Assembly (NCBI RefSeq): GCF_900602065.1
Contig: NZ_UWFN01000095.1
Location: 62,001-126,000, forward strand
Length of the DNA stretch: 64,000 nt
Origin: Pseudomonas viridiflava
GTDB taxonomy: Bacteria; Pseudomonadota; Gammaproteobacteria; Pseudomonadales; Pseudomonadaceae
Direction of reading: 5' to 3'
The notes beneath the pieces are model-generated. The model was not told where the DNA came from. It made no database searches and saw nothing but the letters and a program-made list of their open reading frames with translations. The translations under genes and the position numbers were made by a program. Of the stretch, positions 53,395 through 64,000 are shown piece after piece (position 1 is the first letter of the stretch; every line of letters begins with the position of its first letter).

Positions 53395-56300
53395 CTATTG
53401 AGGCTTTTCAAACGGCTTGTCGAAGGTAATCTTCGGCTCTTTCCATGGCCCCTCAACCTTGTACTGAACACTGGCGAAACGCGCGACGCGATCACCCAGT
53501 AGCTTATCGACCAGGAACAACGCCCCGCCAATCGCGGGCGCCCCGACAATCAACGCGGCAATCGGCAGGTTGTTGGTGACTGGCAGCGTAACCAGAAGCT
53601 TGGCATCGACCCGGTCTTTGACCATGTCCAGCGTACCGTTCAGCTCAAGATTGCTTGAAGGGCCGGTCAAGGTAATCGGGGTTCGCGTGACATAAACGCC
53701 ATCGCTCGCCACCAGCAGACCTTTAACCCTGTCGTAGCTCAGGCCTTTGCCGAGCAAATCCGAGAAATCAAGACGCAAACGGCGGCCAATGGAATTGAAG
53801 TTGAGCAGGCCAAACACTCTCAGTGCCTGCGCGCCGCCCTCTACTTCGACAAACTGCCCTGTTTCGAGCTTGGCATCCAGGCTGCCAGAGAACCGCTTGA
53901 GCGACACCCAGGCAGGAGAACCGGGCCAACGGCCGTCTGCTTTCAGCTCGAACGATTCGCTGGTGACCGTTGGGGCAAAACCCCAGGCTTTAAGCACATC
54001 ACCCAACTGCTTGCCTTCAATGTTGCCCCGGTACCAACTGCTGGTAGAGCCCGGTGCGCCTTCCCAGCCGCCCTCGCCTTTCAACTGCATGCCTTTCAAG
54101 CCCAGGTCCAGATCAGACAAACGAAGACCTGTAGCCGTCGGACGAACTTTAAGTGACCAGGCGCCAAGTAGCTGTTCACCCTGAAAGAGCTGCGTGACCT
54201 TGATATCCAGTGCCGGGATTTTGCCCGGGTCGACATCGGCCAGAGGGTCGGGGGCGTTTTCTACAACCACAGCAGCGGGATCAGGCGCGGGCAGACGGAC
54301 ATAAAGCATATCGATGCCAATGGGCGCACCCTTGGCATCCGGCAAGGTCGCAGTCCCCTTGGCAAGCTGACTGTCCAGCGACAATGCCCAATTGTCAGTA
54401 CTGCGTTTGAGCTGAACACTGGCCTTGTCCAGCGTTGTCCCCATAGCTGTCAGCTTGCCGATCTGCAGGTCGACGTTATTGACCAACTGCTTGGCACTAC
54501 CGCCCGGATCTTCACCGGCATAACGGTTGACCATTGCCTGCCAGGGCGCAACATCGAGTTCAGGCAAAGAGCCGCGAACACGCAGGCCTTTGGCCTCCGG
54601 TACGATGGCACCGCCGTCTCCCAGAAACAGCTCGCCACGACCGTCCGCCAGCTTGCCCGGCGCGGCAGCGTACGCCAGATTGGCCAGCTTGCCGTAAGCA
54701 AAACCAAAGCGTCGCTCCGCGCCCTGCAGCGTCATGCGAAATTCGCTGTCCAGGCCTGTATCCGCTGGCTTGCCAAAAGGCGCCGGCAAATCAACCGCTA
54801 CACCCTTCAAACTGGAGTTGATCCGCAGCAGACTGTCGGGACCACCAAGACTGAGCTGCAACTGAAACGGAATATCACCCGATACTGGCAGTGGCTGGGT
54901 AACGCCCAACCATTCGGTGAGTCTTTTGACGGTGATTTGACCATTGGCAACCACACGGGTCAGGTTCGCACCTGGTTTACCTTCAGCCGCAATTTCTGCG
55001 GTAACCGGACGATCAAACGCCTGTGCCCGCACACCTTTGCCGCTGAGCCCCTTGGCGTTGTCGAAGCGAAACTCACCTTTCAACTGGGTCAGATCCAGGG
55101 CCGGATCAGCCAGTTTCAGACGCGCCCCTTCAGTGCGGAAGTCCACCGCTATCTTGGGTTCCTGATCCTTGACCAGCGGGATATCCAGTTTCAGCTTGCC
55201 GTCCAGAGGGCCATCGCCCTGCCAGCCAGCGAAGGTGCTGGCGGTGCCGATGGGGGCCTCCTGGAGGATTTTCACACCATCGGCCAGATCACCGGAAAAA
55301 TTGCCATCCACCAGCAGATGACTGGGTTGCCCGGCAGGCACATGTGGAATATTGACCAGCACCTTGCTGACATCCGTATTGAGTAGCTTGCCCTTGCTGG
55401 CCTTGACTCTTACGCCGCTGTTCTCCACATACACGTTGCCATCCACACCCGTCAGTCGTGGCCAGCCCGGCTCGAAGTCCAGTGTTGCGTCACGCACTTT
55501 AAAAAACAGACTGATCACCCGCGCAGTGTCTGCGGCGTTCTTGCTCAATGAGCCTTGATACTGGAAGAAACCCTGATCGACTTTGCCGCCAATGATTGCT
55601 GTACGCAGCCACTTGTCCAGATCCGGGCTGAGGACTGCTGGCAGGTACTTGCTGGTGTAACTGCCATCGCCATCGACCATGCCAACCCGCAGGTCCATGT
55701 AATCTTCATCAGCCCGCTCATGAGCCAGGTGCAGGCGAATCAGGAAGTCGGCTGCGATCTTGCCCTCATCACCCAGGACCTTGATGTACGGCGCGATCAA
55801 GGTGAAGGTCTCATCATCCAGACGCCAGGTCAGGCGTGCATTGGCTTTTGGGTAAGTCCATTGGTTGTTGAAGATTGGATACAGATGCAGCATGAAATTG
55901 TCGCTGTCGAGGCGCAATTCACCCTGGCCCAGGTCCCCGCTGATTGCACCGCTGACATTTCCGGCAGCCGGGGCACCGTGATAGGCGTGGAAACCCACGT
56001 TCTCCAGATTGGCGGCGAAGCTCAATCGCTTGTCACCTACTGCCTGGGGACGATAATCAAGCAGTACGTTACGCAGAGCGCCGGTCACCTTGAGGTTATC
56101 GATCACTTCCTTGAGCGTTTCAGGGAGCGGAGCAAGCGAGTCCAGCAATGGTGTTACAGACGTCAGATCGAGCCGATCAGCCTGGACGTGCCAGAGCTCT
56201 TCCTGATCAGTGCCCGCAACCTTCTGATCGAGCTGGATGTGGCTTTCCCAGCGCTTGCCTTTAAGGTCCATGGCCAGCGAACTCAGGTTTATCTTGAGGC

Positions 56301-57219
56301 CTTCGTCACGGTCACGACTGAGCCAGGCACTCAGCGCCAGATTATTAATGGTCGATGGTTTACGTTCGGCGTATCCGGCCTTCACCACCGGGGCATTAAG
56401 GCGCGCAACGGCGCTTTGTACGGTGCCGTTGCCCCAACTCAGCCAAAATTCGCCACCGGCCTTGAGGGTCGACACTTTCCATTGGCGGGTCAGGGTTTTA
56501 GGTAGCCACTTCGACCAGTCGCTTTGTGGAAGGCTCAGGTAAATATCCGCTTCACCCTGTTGCCACTGTCGGGCCTGAATCCGCGAACGAACGTTCAGCG
56601 CCAACGGCTGACCGTCGGGAAGCGTCAAACGCGCATCAAGACGTTGATTAGCGCTACCCGTGGCTAGGCTGAGATTGACGTAGGTCAGCGTGAGGGGAGC
56701 TTGTTCAAAAGGTTGCAGGGTGACCTGGCTGTTAAGCAGCGAGAGGCGCGATACAACCTGCATCTGGTTGAGTATCTGCTCAGGATCCAGTGGTTTTTCA
56801 TTCTGGACCGGCAGCCCTTGCAGGGCCCAATGACCGTCCTGATCTTCCTTCAGAATGAGTTGCAGCCCGTTGACCTCCACGTGTGCCAACCGCACGTCCC
56901 ATGCCAGAAGGCTGGCCCAGAGATCAGGTTCTGCACGCACTTCATCCAGACGCACTGCGCTCGTGCCTTCACCCACCATCACATCATTGGCGACGAAGAC
57001 CGGCGAAAAACCCCGCCAGCTACCCTCCAGGCTACCAATCGCCAGCGGCATGCCGATTGCGGCCTGAGCCTTGGTCTGAACTTCAACGCGATACCCGGCG
57101 ATCAGCGGTGTCAGCTCACGGCCTACGCTGACATACAACGCGGCCATGACCAGCACCAGCGCGCAGAGGCTCAGGCCCCAACGCGTCAGGAGCGAGGATA
57201 AACGTATCAGACGGCCCAT
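53395..57219 (-). CDS. yhdP: YhdP, AsmA-like envelope phospholipid-transport protein
   Basis: Large inner-membrane-anchored bridge protein; with TamB and YdbH it supports phospholipid flow to the outer membrane in E. coli. 1274 residues: one membrane anchor near the N-terminus ('LSLCALVLVMAALYVSVGRE'), a long repeat-like beta structure (DUF3971/AsmA-type), and C-terminal 'TLPVTNNLPIAALIVGAPAI' followed by 'RFASVQYKVEGPWKEPKITF'. The ATG at 57219 (MGRLIRLSSL) puts a basic leader ahead of the anchor; the longer frame is rejected. Downstream of rng in the mre cluster. Confidence 0.94.
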   Translation of the reverse strand: MGRLIRLSSLLTRWGLSLCALVLVMAALYVSVGRELTPLIAGYRVEVQTKAQAAIGMPLAIGSLEGSWRGFSPVFVANDVMVGEGTSAVRLDEVRAEPDLWASLLAWDVRLAHVEVNGLQLILKEDQDGHWALQGLPVQNEKPLDPEQILNQMQVVSRLSLLNSQVTLQPFEQAPLTLTYVNLSLATGSANQRLDARLTLPDGQPLALNVRSRIQARQWQQGEADIYLSLPQSDWSKWLPKTLTRQWKVSTLKAGGEFWLSWGNGTVQSAVARLNAPVVKAGYAERKPSTINNLALSAWLSRDRDEGLKINLSSLAMDLKGKRWESHIQLDQKVAGTDQEELWHVQADRLDLTSVTPLLDSLAPLPETLKEVIDNLKVTGALRNVLLDYRPQAVGDKRLSFAANLENVGFHAYHGAPAAGNVSGAISGDLGQGELRLDSDNFMLHLYPIFNNQWTYPKANARLTWRLDDETFTLIAPYIKVLGDEGKIAADFLIRLHLAHERADEDYMDLRVGMVDGDGSYTSKYLPAVLSPDLDKWLRTAIIGGKVDQGFFQYQGSLSKNAADTARVISLFFKVRDATLDFEPGWPRLTGVDGNVYVENSGVRVKASKGKLLNTDVSKVLVNIPHVPAGQPSHLLVDGNFSGDLADGVKILQEAPIGTASTFAGWQGDGPLDGKLKLDIPLVKDQEPKIAVDFRTEGARLKLADPALDLTQLKGEFRFDNAKGLSGKGVRAQAFDRPVTAEIAAEGKPGANLTRVVANGQITVKRLTEWLGVTQPLPVSGDIPFQLQLSLGGPDSLLRINSSLKGVAVDLPAPFGKPADTGLDSEFRMTLQGAERRFGFAYGKLANLAYAAAPGKLADGRGELFLGDGGAIVPEAKGLRVRGSLPELDVAPWQAMVNRYAGEDPGGSAKQLVNNVDLQIGKLTAMGTTLDKASVQLKRSTDNWALSLDSQLAKGTATLPDAKGAPIGIDMLYVRLPAPDPAAVVVENAPDPLADVDPGKIPALDIKVTQLFQGEQLLGAWSLKVRPTATGLRLSDLDLGLKGMQLKGEGGWEGAPGSTSSWYRGNIEGKQLGDVLKAWGFAPTVTSESFELKADGRWPGSPAWVSLKRFSGSLDAKLETGQFVEVEGGAQALRVFGLLNFNSIGRRLRLDFSDLLGKGLSYDRVKGLLVASDGVYVTRTPITLTGPSSNLELNGTLDMVKDRVDAKLLVTLPVTNNLPIAALIVGAPAIGGALFLVDKLLGDRVARFASVQYKVEGPWKEPKITFDKPFEKPQ

Positions 57220-57395
57220 ATCGGCGAGCCTCCAGACGGAGACGCGCAACAGCTGGCTTGCGTGAAATGGCCCCACTCAATGGTGCAGGTGCTGTAGGGG
57301 GTTTGCTCATTTACCACGCAGAGTTCTCTTAGTGACGGCTTCCTTGCCGCTGGCCCTGAGGCACCGTTATCAAATCATTTTCATTTTGAGCAATG

Positions 57396-58853
57396 TCAGA
57401 GCAGGACTACGTCGTATTGTTCCTGTGAATACATGGTTTCTACCTGGAAACGAATGGTACGGCCGATGAACGCCTCCAGCTCCGCCACATTACCCGACTC
57501 CTCGTCCAGCAGGCGGTCTACAACCCGCTGGTTAGCCAATACACGGTAGCCCACCGCTTGATAAGCACGGGCTTCGCGCAGGATTTCCCGGAATATCTCG
57601 TAACAGACGGTTTCAGGGGTTTTCAGCTTGCCGCGTCCCTGACAGGCATGACAAGGCTCACAGAGCACCTGTTCAAGACTTTCGCGGGTACGCTTGCGGG
57701 TCATCTGTACCAGACCCAGCTCGGTGATACCGATGATGTTGGTTTTGGCGTGATCGCGCTCCAGTTGCTTCTCCAGAGTACGCAAAACCTGGCGCTGATG
57801 CTCACCGTCTTCCATGTCGATGAAATCAATAATAATGATGCCGCCCAGATTGCGCAGACGCAGCTGTCGGGCAATAGCAGTAGCCGCTTCCAGATTGGTC
57901 TTGAAGATCGTCTCTTCGAGATTGCGATGCCCGACAAAAGCTCCGGTGTTCACGTCGATAGTGCTCATCGCCTCGGCCGGATCAATCACCAGATAGCCGC
58001 CGGATTTGAGCGGCACCTTGCGCTCCAGCGCCTTCTGGATTTCATCCTCGACGCCATAGAGGTCAAAAATCGGGCGCTCGCCAGGGTAATGTTCCAGACG
58101 ATCGGCGATTTCCGGCATCAGCTCGGCCACAAACTGGGTGGTTTTCTGGAAGGTTTCCCGGGAGTCGATACGGATCTTTTCAATGCGCGGGCTGACCAGA
58201 TCACGCAGGGTACGCAACGCCAGACCAAGGTCTTCGTAAATCACATTGGGCGGGCTGATGGTCTTGATCTGGTCTCCGATCTGATCCCAGAGACGACGCA
58301 GGTAGCGAATATCCATCAGAATTTCGTCGGCCCCGGCGCCTTCAGCAGCGGTGCGCAGGATAAAACCACCGGCCTCCTTGATGCCCTCAAGGGCGACGCA
58401 ATCGCTGACGACTTTCTTCAGTCGCTCACGCTCGGCTTCGTCCTCGATTTTCAGGGAGATCCCGACGTGTGCGGTCTTGGGCATGTACACCAGATACCGC
58501 GACGGGATAGACAGCTGTGTCGTCAGACGTGCGCCCTTGCTGCCGATCGGATCTTTGGTCACTTGCACGACTAGGCTTTGACCTTCGTGAACCAGCGAGC
58601 TGATGGTTTCAACGGCAGAGCCTTCACGCATGGAGATTTCCGAGGCGTGAATAAAGGCTGCACGGTCCAGACCAATGTCGATGAACGCCGCCTGCATGCC
58701 AGGCAAAACCCGCACAACCTTGCCTTTATAGATATTGCCAACGATGCCGCGACGCTGGGTCCGCTCGACGTGAACCTCTTGCAGAACACCGTTTTCCACC
58801 ACTGCCACGCGTGATTCCATTGGCGTGATGTTGATCAGAATCTCTTCACTCAT
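57396..58853 (-). CDS. rng: Ribonuclease G
   Basis: Single-strand endoribonuclease of the RNase E/G family; matures 16S rRNA 5' ends and degrades mRNAs. 485 residues: S1 domain about 35-130 ('[20 protein letters not shown]'), catalytic metal site '[20 protein letters not shown]' and '[20 protein letters not shown]', and zinc-link Cys pair '[11 protein letters not shown]' near residue 410. Overlaps maf by 4 bp. Confidence 0.97.
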   Translation of the reverse strand: MSEEILINITPMESRVAVVENGVLQEVHVERTQRRGIVGNIYKGKVVRVLPGMQAAFIDIGLDRAAFIHASEISMREGSAVETISSLVHEGQSLVVQVTKDPIGSKGARLTTQLSIPSRYLVYMPKTAHVGISLKIEDEAERERLKKVVSDCVALEGIKEAGGFILRTAAEGAGADEILMDIRYLRRLWDQIGDQIKTISPPNVIYEDLGLALRTLRDLVSPRIEKIRIDSRETFQKTTQFVAELMPEIADRLEHYPGERPIFDLYGVEDEIQKALERKVPLKSGGYLVIDPAEAMSTIDVNTGAFVGHRNLEETIFKTNLEAATAIARQLRLRNLGGIIIIDFIDMEDGEHQRQVLRTLEKQLERDHAKTNIIGITELGLVQMTRKRTRESLEQVLCEPCHACQGRGKLKTPETVCYEIFREILREARAYQAVGYRVLANQRVVDRLLDEESGNVAELEAFIGRTIRFQVETMYSQEQYDVVLL

Positions 58854-59449
58854 GACTTGTCACCTTCCTGGCCTTGCCAACAGGGTATGCCGAAACGGCC
58901 CAGCAGTTCTGCGGTTTCGCATAGAGGCAACCCGACCACTGCGGAATAACTGCCCTGCAAGCCCTCGACGAAAATCGCCGCCAGGCCCTGAATAGCGTAG
59001 CTGCCGGCTTTATCCAGAGGCTCGCCACTGGCCCAGTAGGCACGGGCTTCGTCACCGGAAACAGCACGAAACCTCACGCGACTGGTGACCACACGAGTTT
59101 CACAGCGCTGCCGGGTAACCAGCGCTACCGCCGTCAACACTTCGTGCTCACGCCCGGACAAGGCCGCCAGCATGCTCAATGCATCAGCTTCATCGACCGG
59201 TTTGCCGAGGATACGGCCATCGAGCACCACCGCCGTATCAGCCCCCATGACGCAACCTTGATCGTCCGCCAGCAACGCCAACCCGGCTTGCGCTTTACCA
59301 CGCGCGAGCCGCTCGACATACGCAGAGGGGGTTTCTTCGTTGAGAGGAGTTTCGTCGATCTGTGCGCTGAGCACAGTGAAAGGAACGTCAATCTGGGTCA
59401 GTAGTTCCCGACGGCGTGGCGAGCCAGAGGCCAGATAAAGCGAGGGCAT
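58850..59449 (-). CDS. maf: Maf-family nucleotide pyrophosphatase (YhdE type)
   Basis: Hydrolyses dTTP/UTP or modified nucleotides to monophosphates; the YhdE branch favours dTTP and UTP. 199 residues: '[20 protein letters not shown]' at the N-terminus (phosphate-binding), '[20 protein letters not shown]', '[20 protein letters not shown]', '[18 protein letters not shown]'. Between mreD and rng, as in E. coli; the stop overlaps the rng start. Confidence 0.95.
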   Translation of the reverse strand: MPSLYLASGSPRRRELLTQIDVPFTVLSAQIDETPLNEETPSAYVERLARGKAQAGLALLADDQGCVMGADTAVVLDGRILGKPVDEADALSMLAALSGREHEVLTAVALVTRQRCETRVVTSRVRFRAVSGDEARAYWASGEPLDKAGSYAIQGLAAIFVEGLQGSYSAVVGLPLCETAELLGRFGIPCWQGQEGDKS

Positions 59450-59528
59450 GGGGACATCTCCGTGTCAAAGATCGTGATGCCGCCCCCGAGCCAGAGATGC
59501 TCGCCCGGGACCGGACGTACACGCTGCG

Positions 59529-60020
59529 TCAGTTGATTTTCAAACGCTTGCTCAAGCCCCGCAGGCCATAGCTGACCCAAGGCCACAACAACGCACTGAC
59601 CAGCGCAGGCAAGACCAGCGCCAGCGTAGGCTGCCGGTTACCGGTCAAGGCACTGAGCCAGAGCTGCGCCAACTGGGCGAGGCCGAAGATAACCAGCAGG
59701 ATCAGGCACTGTTGCCACATCGGGAACATGCGCAAACGTTGTTGCAGAGACATCACCAGAAATGTGATCAGACACAGTGTCAGGGCGTTTTGCCCCAGCA
59801 ACGTGCCGTACAGCACATCCTCCATCAAACCCAATAGCCATGCCGTGGTCATGCCGACCTTATGGGGCAGATAGAGCGCCCAGAAAGTCACCAGCAGCGC
59901 CAGCCAGAGCGGACGAAAAATTTCCATGAACTGTGGCAGCGGTGAAACGCTTAACAGCAAACCCACGACAAAAGTGAACCAGACGACCCACCCGTTACGT
60001 TCCGGGGCATGACTAGCCAT
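59529..60020 (-). CDS. mreD: Rod shape-determining protein MreD
   Basis: Integral membrane elongasome protein working with MreC and MreB. 163 residues with about five hydrophobic segments ('WFTFVVGLLLSVSPLPQFME', 'LWLALLVTFWALYLPHKVGM', 'GLMEDVLYGTLLGQNALTLC'). The ATG at 60020 sits inside the end of mreC (8-bp overlap); a TTG one codon upstream is unlikely. Its sequence is poorly conserved in general, so context is the main support. Confidence 0.93.
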   Translation of the reverse strand: MASHAPERNGWVVWFTFVVGLLLSVSPLPQFMEIFRPLWLALLVTFWALYLPHKVGMTTAWLLGLMEDVLYGTLLGQNALTLCLITFLVMSLQQRLRMFPMWQQCLILLVIFGLAQLAQLWLSALTGNRQPTLALVLPALVSALLWPWVSYGLRGLSKRLKIN

Positions 60021-61119
60021 CAATTCTCTCCCGAGTAGTGGCAGGCGCGGTGGCCGGTGGCTTGGTCGCGGCAGGCTTTACAGGCGGCTTGCTGACGGGC
60101 TTAGGTGCGGGCGTCGCTGGCGCAGCGGCCGGTGTTGCAGATGGCGCGGCAGCCGGAGCAGCAGTGCCGTGAGCGGCAGGCACCGGATGCGTGGCAGCGT
60201 TGCTGGCTGGAGCCGCAGCTGGTACAGCCGCTGGATCAGCCGCTTTCTCGATGGACTCCTGCGCCCTCGCGGCATCGGCCGCACGCTCTTCAGGAGAGCG
60301 GCCATCAGAGAACACCAACAACAGATAGCGACTGCGGTTCAGCGCAGCAGTCGGCACCGCACGAACGATGGCGAATGGCTGCCCGGAGTCATGAATGACT
60401 TCTTTAACCGTCGCGACAGGGTAACCGGCAGGAAAACGCTGGCCCAGACCAGAGCTGACCAGCAGATCGCCTTCCTTGATGTCAGCGGTGTCGGCCACAT
60501 GCCGCAATTCCAGACGCTCCGGGTTACCGGTACCACTGGCGATAGCGCGCAATCCGTTACGGTTGACCTGTACCGGAATGCTGTGGGTGGTATCGGTCAG
60601 CAGCAAAACACGCGACGTGTAAGGCATCAGCTCGACCACCTGCCCCATCAGACCTCGAGCATCGAGTACCGGCTGACCGAGAACGACACCGTCGCGCTCG
60701 CCTTTGTTGATAATGATTCGATGGGTAAACGGATTGGGATCCATGCCGATGAGCTCGGCCACTTCAACCTTCTCGTTGACCAGTGCCGACGAGTTGAGCA
60801 ATTCGCGCAGACGCACGTTCTGCTCGGTCAGGGCTGCGAGCTTCTGCAAGCGCCCTTGCAGGAGCAAGGCTTCAGTCTTGAGCTTTTCATTTTCGGCGAT
60901 CAGCTCGGTACGGCTGCCGAACTGACTGGCTACGCCCTGAATCAGGCGTTGCGGCAGATCGACGACCCAGTAGGACTGCATCAGCACCAGCGACATCTGG
61001 CTACGCACGGGCTTGAGCACGGTAAACCGCGCGTCAACCACCATCAGCGCCACCGATAAAACGACCAGCACCAACAGGCGCACGCCCAGTGACGGGCCCT
61101 TTGCGAAAAGCGGTTTAAT
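60013..61119 (-). CDS. mreC: Rod shape-determining protein MreC, probable AUU start
   Basis: Bitopic elongasome protein coordinating MreB with peptidoglycan synthesis. 368 residues from ATT at 61119: 'IKPLFAKGPSLGVRLLVLVV' (basic leader then membrane helix), coiled coil 'AENEKLKTEALLLQGRLQKL', MreC beta domain ('VAELIGMDPNPFTHRIIINK', 'VVELMPYTSRVLLLTDTTHS'), and an 80-residue Ala/Pro/Lys-rich tail. No ATG, GTG or TTG exists between the in-frame stop (about 61151) and GTG 61083, which has no ribosome-binding site and would cut the leader. GGAGG lies 8 nt before the ATT. Confidence 0.85.
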   Translation of the reverse strand: MKPLFAKGPSLGVRLLVLVVLSVALMVVDARFTVLKPVRSQMSLVLMQSYWVVDLPQRLIQGVASQFGSRTELIAENEKLKTEALLLQGRLQKLAALTEQNVRLRELLNSSALVNEKVEVAELIGMDPNPFTHRIIINKGERDGVVLGQPVLDARGLMGQVVELMPYTSRVLLLTDTTHSIPVQVNRNGLRAIASGTGNPERLELRHVADTADIKEGDLLVSSGLGQRFPAGYPVATVKEVIHDSGQPFAIVRAVPTAALNRSRYLLLVFSDGRSPEERAADAARAQESIEKAADPAAVPAAAPASNAATHPVPAAHGTAAPAAAPSATPAAAPATPAPKPVSKPPVKPAATKPPATAPATTRERIDG

Positions 61120-61287
61120 AGGCCGCTCCTCCGAAGCAAGATTTTAATCGGCTGTTGTTATTCATGCGGTATCAAACCGGCCTGGGCAGATGAAAAGGTA
61201 AACGCCATATTTCGGCGGCCTAAAGCATACAGGTAGCCAAAGCGCTACCTGTATGCAGAAGGATGCAGGATAGGGGCTCGCAGCGCG

Positions 61288-62534
<1,247 letters not shown>

Positions 62535-62822
62535 ATGGCGCTTGATCGCTCCGACGTGGAAAAGATCGCTCATCTGGCCCGACTTGGCCTGAATGACGCC
62601 GATATCCCGCGTACTACCGAAGCACTTAACAGCATTCTTGGGCTCGTAGATCAAATGCAGGCGGTCGATACAACCGGTATCGAACCCCTTGCACACCCCC
62701 TCGAAGCGTCCCAACGCCTGCGCGAAGATGCGGTTACCGAACAAAATCATCGGGAAACTTATCAAGCCATCGCACCAGCGGTCCAAGACGGCCTTTATCT
62801 GGTTCCAAAAGTCATCGACTAA
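62535..62822 (+). CDS. gatC: Glutamyl/aspartyl-tRNA amidotransferase subunit C
   Basis: Small subunit of GatCAB, which amidates misacylated Glu-tRNA(Gln) and Asp-tRNA(Asn). 95 residues, family size: '[20 protein letters not shown]', '[20 protein letters not shown]', '[20 protein letters not shown]', and C-terminal 'YLVPKVID'. First gene of gatC-gatA; gatA follows after 15 bp. Confidence 0.96.
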   Translation: MALDRSDVEKIAHLARLGLNDADIPRTTEALNSILGLVDQMQAVDTTGIEPLAHPLEASQRLREDAVTEQNHRETYQAIAPAVQDGLYLVPKVID

Positions 62823-62837
62823 GGGAATGTGCCTTCA

Positions 62838-64000
62838 ATGCATCAAATGACTCTGGCCGAGATCGCTCGCGGGCTCGCCGATAAAAAGTTTTCTTCCGAA
62901 GAATTGACCCGTGTCCTGCTGGCTCGTATCACCCAGCTCGATCCACAGCTCAACAGCTTCATTACCCTCACCGAAGACCTGGCGATCACCCAGGCGCAAG
63001 CCGCTGACGCTCGCCGCGCGGCCGGTGAAAACAATCCATTGCTGGGCGCACCCATTGCCCACAAGGATCTGTTTTGCACAAAAGGTATCCGCACCAGTTG
63101 TGCGTCGAAGATGCTTGATAACTTCAAGGCACCGTACGACGCCACTGTGGTCAGCAAACTGGCCTCTGCGGGCACTGTGACCCTGGGCAAGACCAACATG
63201 GACGAATTCGCCATGGGTTCTGCCAACGAGTCCAGCCACTATGGCGCGGTCAAGAATCCCTGGAATGTCGAGCACGTACCGGGCGGTTCTTCCGGTGGCT
63301 CGGCTGCAGCAGTTGCTGCACGCCTGCTGCCTGCTGCAACCGGCACCGACACCGGCGGCTCGATTCGCCAACCGGCTGCACTGACCAACCTGACCGGGCT
63401 GAAGCCGACCTATGGTCGTGTTTCCCGCTGGGGCATGATCGCCTATGCATCCAGCCTCGATCAGGCCGGCCCGATGGCCCGCACGGCCGAAGACTGCGCA
63501 CTGCTGCTGCAAGGCATGGCCGGTTTCGATCCGCAGGATTCCACCAGCATCGACGAACCGGTGCCGGATTACAGCGCCAGCCTCAACGGCTCGCTACAAG
63601 GCCTGCGCATTGGTATTCCGAAAGAATATTTCAGCGCCGGTCTGGACCCACGCATTGCTGATCTGGTCTTGGCCAGCGTCGAAGAGCTGAAAAAGCTGGG
63701 CGCGGTCGTCAAGGAAATCAGCCTGCCAAACCTGCAACACGCTATCCCGGCTTATTACGTGATCGCTCCGGCAGAAGCATCGTCGAACCTGTCGCGCTTT
63801 GACGGCGTGCGTTTCGGCTATCGCTGCGACGAGCCCAAGGACCTGACCGATCTGTACAAACGCTCCCGTGCCGAGGGCTTTGGCCCGGAAGTGCAGCGCC
63901 GGATCATGGTGGGCGCGTATGCGCTGTCGGCCGGTTATTACGATGCCTATTACCTGCAGGCGCAGAAAATCCGTCGCCTGATCAAGAACGATTTCATGAA
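62838..64000 (+). CDS. gatA: Glutamyl/aspartyl-tRNA amidotransferase subunit A, 5' part
   Basis: Amidase subunit of GatCAB that releases ammonia from glutamine. The first 387 codons are visible; the frame is open at the right edge. Amidase signature with Lys in '[13 protein letters not shown]' (residues about 71-83), '[20 protein letters not shown]', and the cis-Ser/Ser pair in '[20 protein letters not shown]' followed by '[20 protein letters not shown]'. The ATG at 62838 ([10 protein letters not shown]) is the usual Pseudomonas start. Confidence 0.97.
   Translation, partial: MHQMTLAEIARGLADKKFSSEELTRVLLARITQLDPQLNSFITLTEDLAITQAQAADARRAAGENNPLLGAPIAHKDLFCTKGIRTSCASKMLDNFKAPYDATVVSKLASAGTVTLGKTNMDEFAMGSANESSHYGAVKNPWNVEHVPGGSSGGSAAAVAARLLPAATGTDTGGSIRQPAALTNLTGLKPTYGRVSRWGMIAYASSLDQAGPMARTAEDCALLLQGMAGFDPQDSTSIDEPVPDYSASLNGSLQGLRIGIPKEYFSAGLDPRIADLVLASVEELKKLGAVVKEISLPNLQHAIPAYYVIAPAEASSNLSRFDGVRFGYRCDEPKDLTDLYKRSRAEGFGPEVQRRIMVGAYALSAGYYDAYYLQAQKIRRLIKNDFM

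Overview
The window is chromosomal DNA of a gammaproteobacterium of the genus Pseudomonas. The evidence is gene order (mraZ-rsmH-ftsL-ftsI, petABC, mla/ttg2, lptCAB-rpoN-hpf-ptsN-rapZ-ptsO, fagA-fumC-orfX-sodA, mreBCD-maf-rng-yhdP), a CysNC fusion, AlgW instead of DegS, and many short palindromes of the REP type found between Pseudomonas genes. Moderate GC, the palindrome types and an acyl-CoA dehydrogenase/AraC accessory pair suggest the P. syringae/fluorescens side of the genus; this is inference, because no 16S or MLST comparison was possible.

Layout. 0-2.5 kb: start of the division and cell-wall cluster on the minus strand, with a promoter carrying three 10-bp-spaced MraZ boxes. 2.7-3.0 kb: RNase P RNA. 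3.1-7.8 kb: rsmI divergent from lpoA-yraN-gmhA/diaA-dolP. 7.9-12.9 kb: sspB, sspA, the cytochrome bc1 operon petABC, and rplM-rpsI. 13-17.8 kb: accessory stretch with an aldo/keto reductase, an acyl-CoA dehydrogenase, an AraC-type regulator, a membrane protein and a frameshifted pseudogene. 17.8-21.5 kb: zapE, trpS (with a C-terminal extension), a hydrolase and zapG. 21.6-22.9 kb: small accessory stretch with a tiny lipoprotein, a B-lectin gene interrupted by an early amber codon, and palindromes. 22.9-27.9 kb: cysDNC, a Nif3 protein and algW. 28-32.6 kb: murA-hisG-hisD-hisC. 32.6-36 kb: ibaG and mlaFEDCB. 36.3-43.4 kb: plus-strand kdsD-kdsC-lptCAB, rpoN, hpf, ptsN, rapZ and ptsO. 43.5-44.8 kb: insertion holding a convergent antitoxin-like/toxin-like pair and a PhnA-like protein. 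44.8-48.7 kb: Fur-box-controlled fagA-fumC-orfX-sodA followed by a ZIP transporter. 48.8-53.2 kb: pmbA, darP, tldD and a nitrilase. 53.4-62.3 kb: mreBCD-maf-rng-yhdP. 62.5 kb to the end: gatC and the 5' part of gatA.

Functional theme. Most of the window is core envelope and growth machinery: peptidoglycan (ftsI, murA, lpoA, mreBCD), outer-membrane lipid traffic (mlaFEDCB, lptCAB, kdsCD, yhdP, dolP), nitrogen-type PTS and sigma-54 control (rpoN, ptsN, ptsO, rapZ), and respiration (petABC). Accessory DNA is limited to four small patches near 13-17.7, 21.6-22.8, 43.5-44.7 and the palindromes. No integrase, transposase, tRNA, CRISPR array or large novel system was seen. The best leads are the broken B-lectin gene, the convergent toxin/antitoxin-like pair, the three-frame pseudogene beside a membrane protein, and a likely AUU start codon on mreC.
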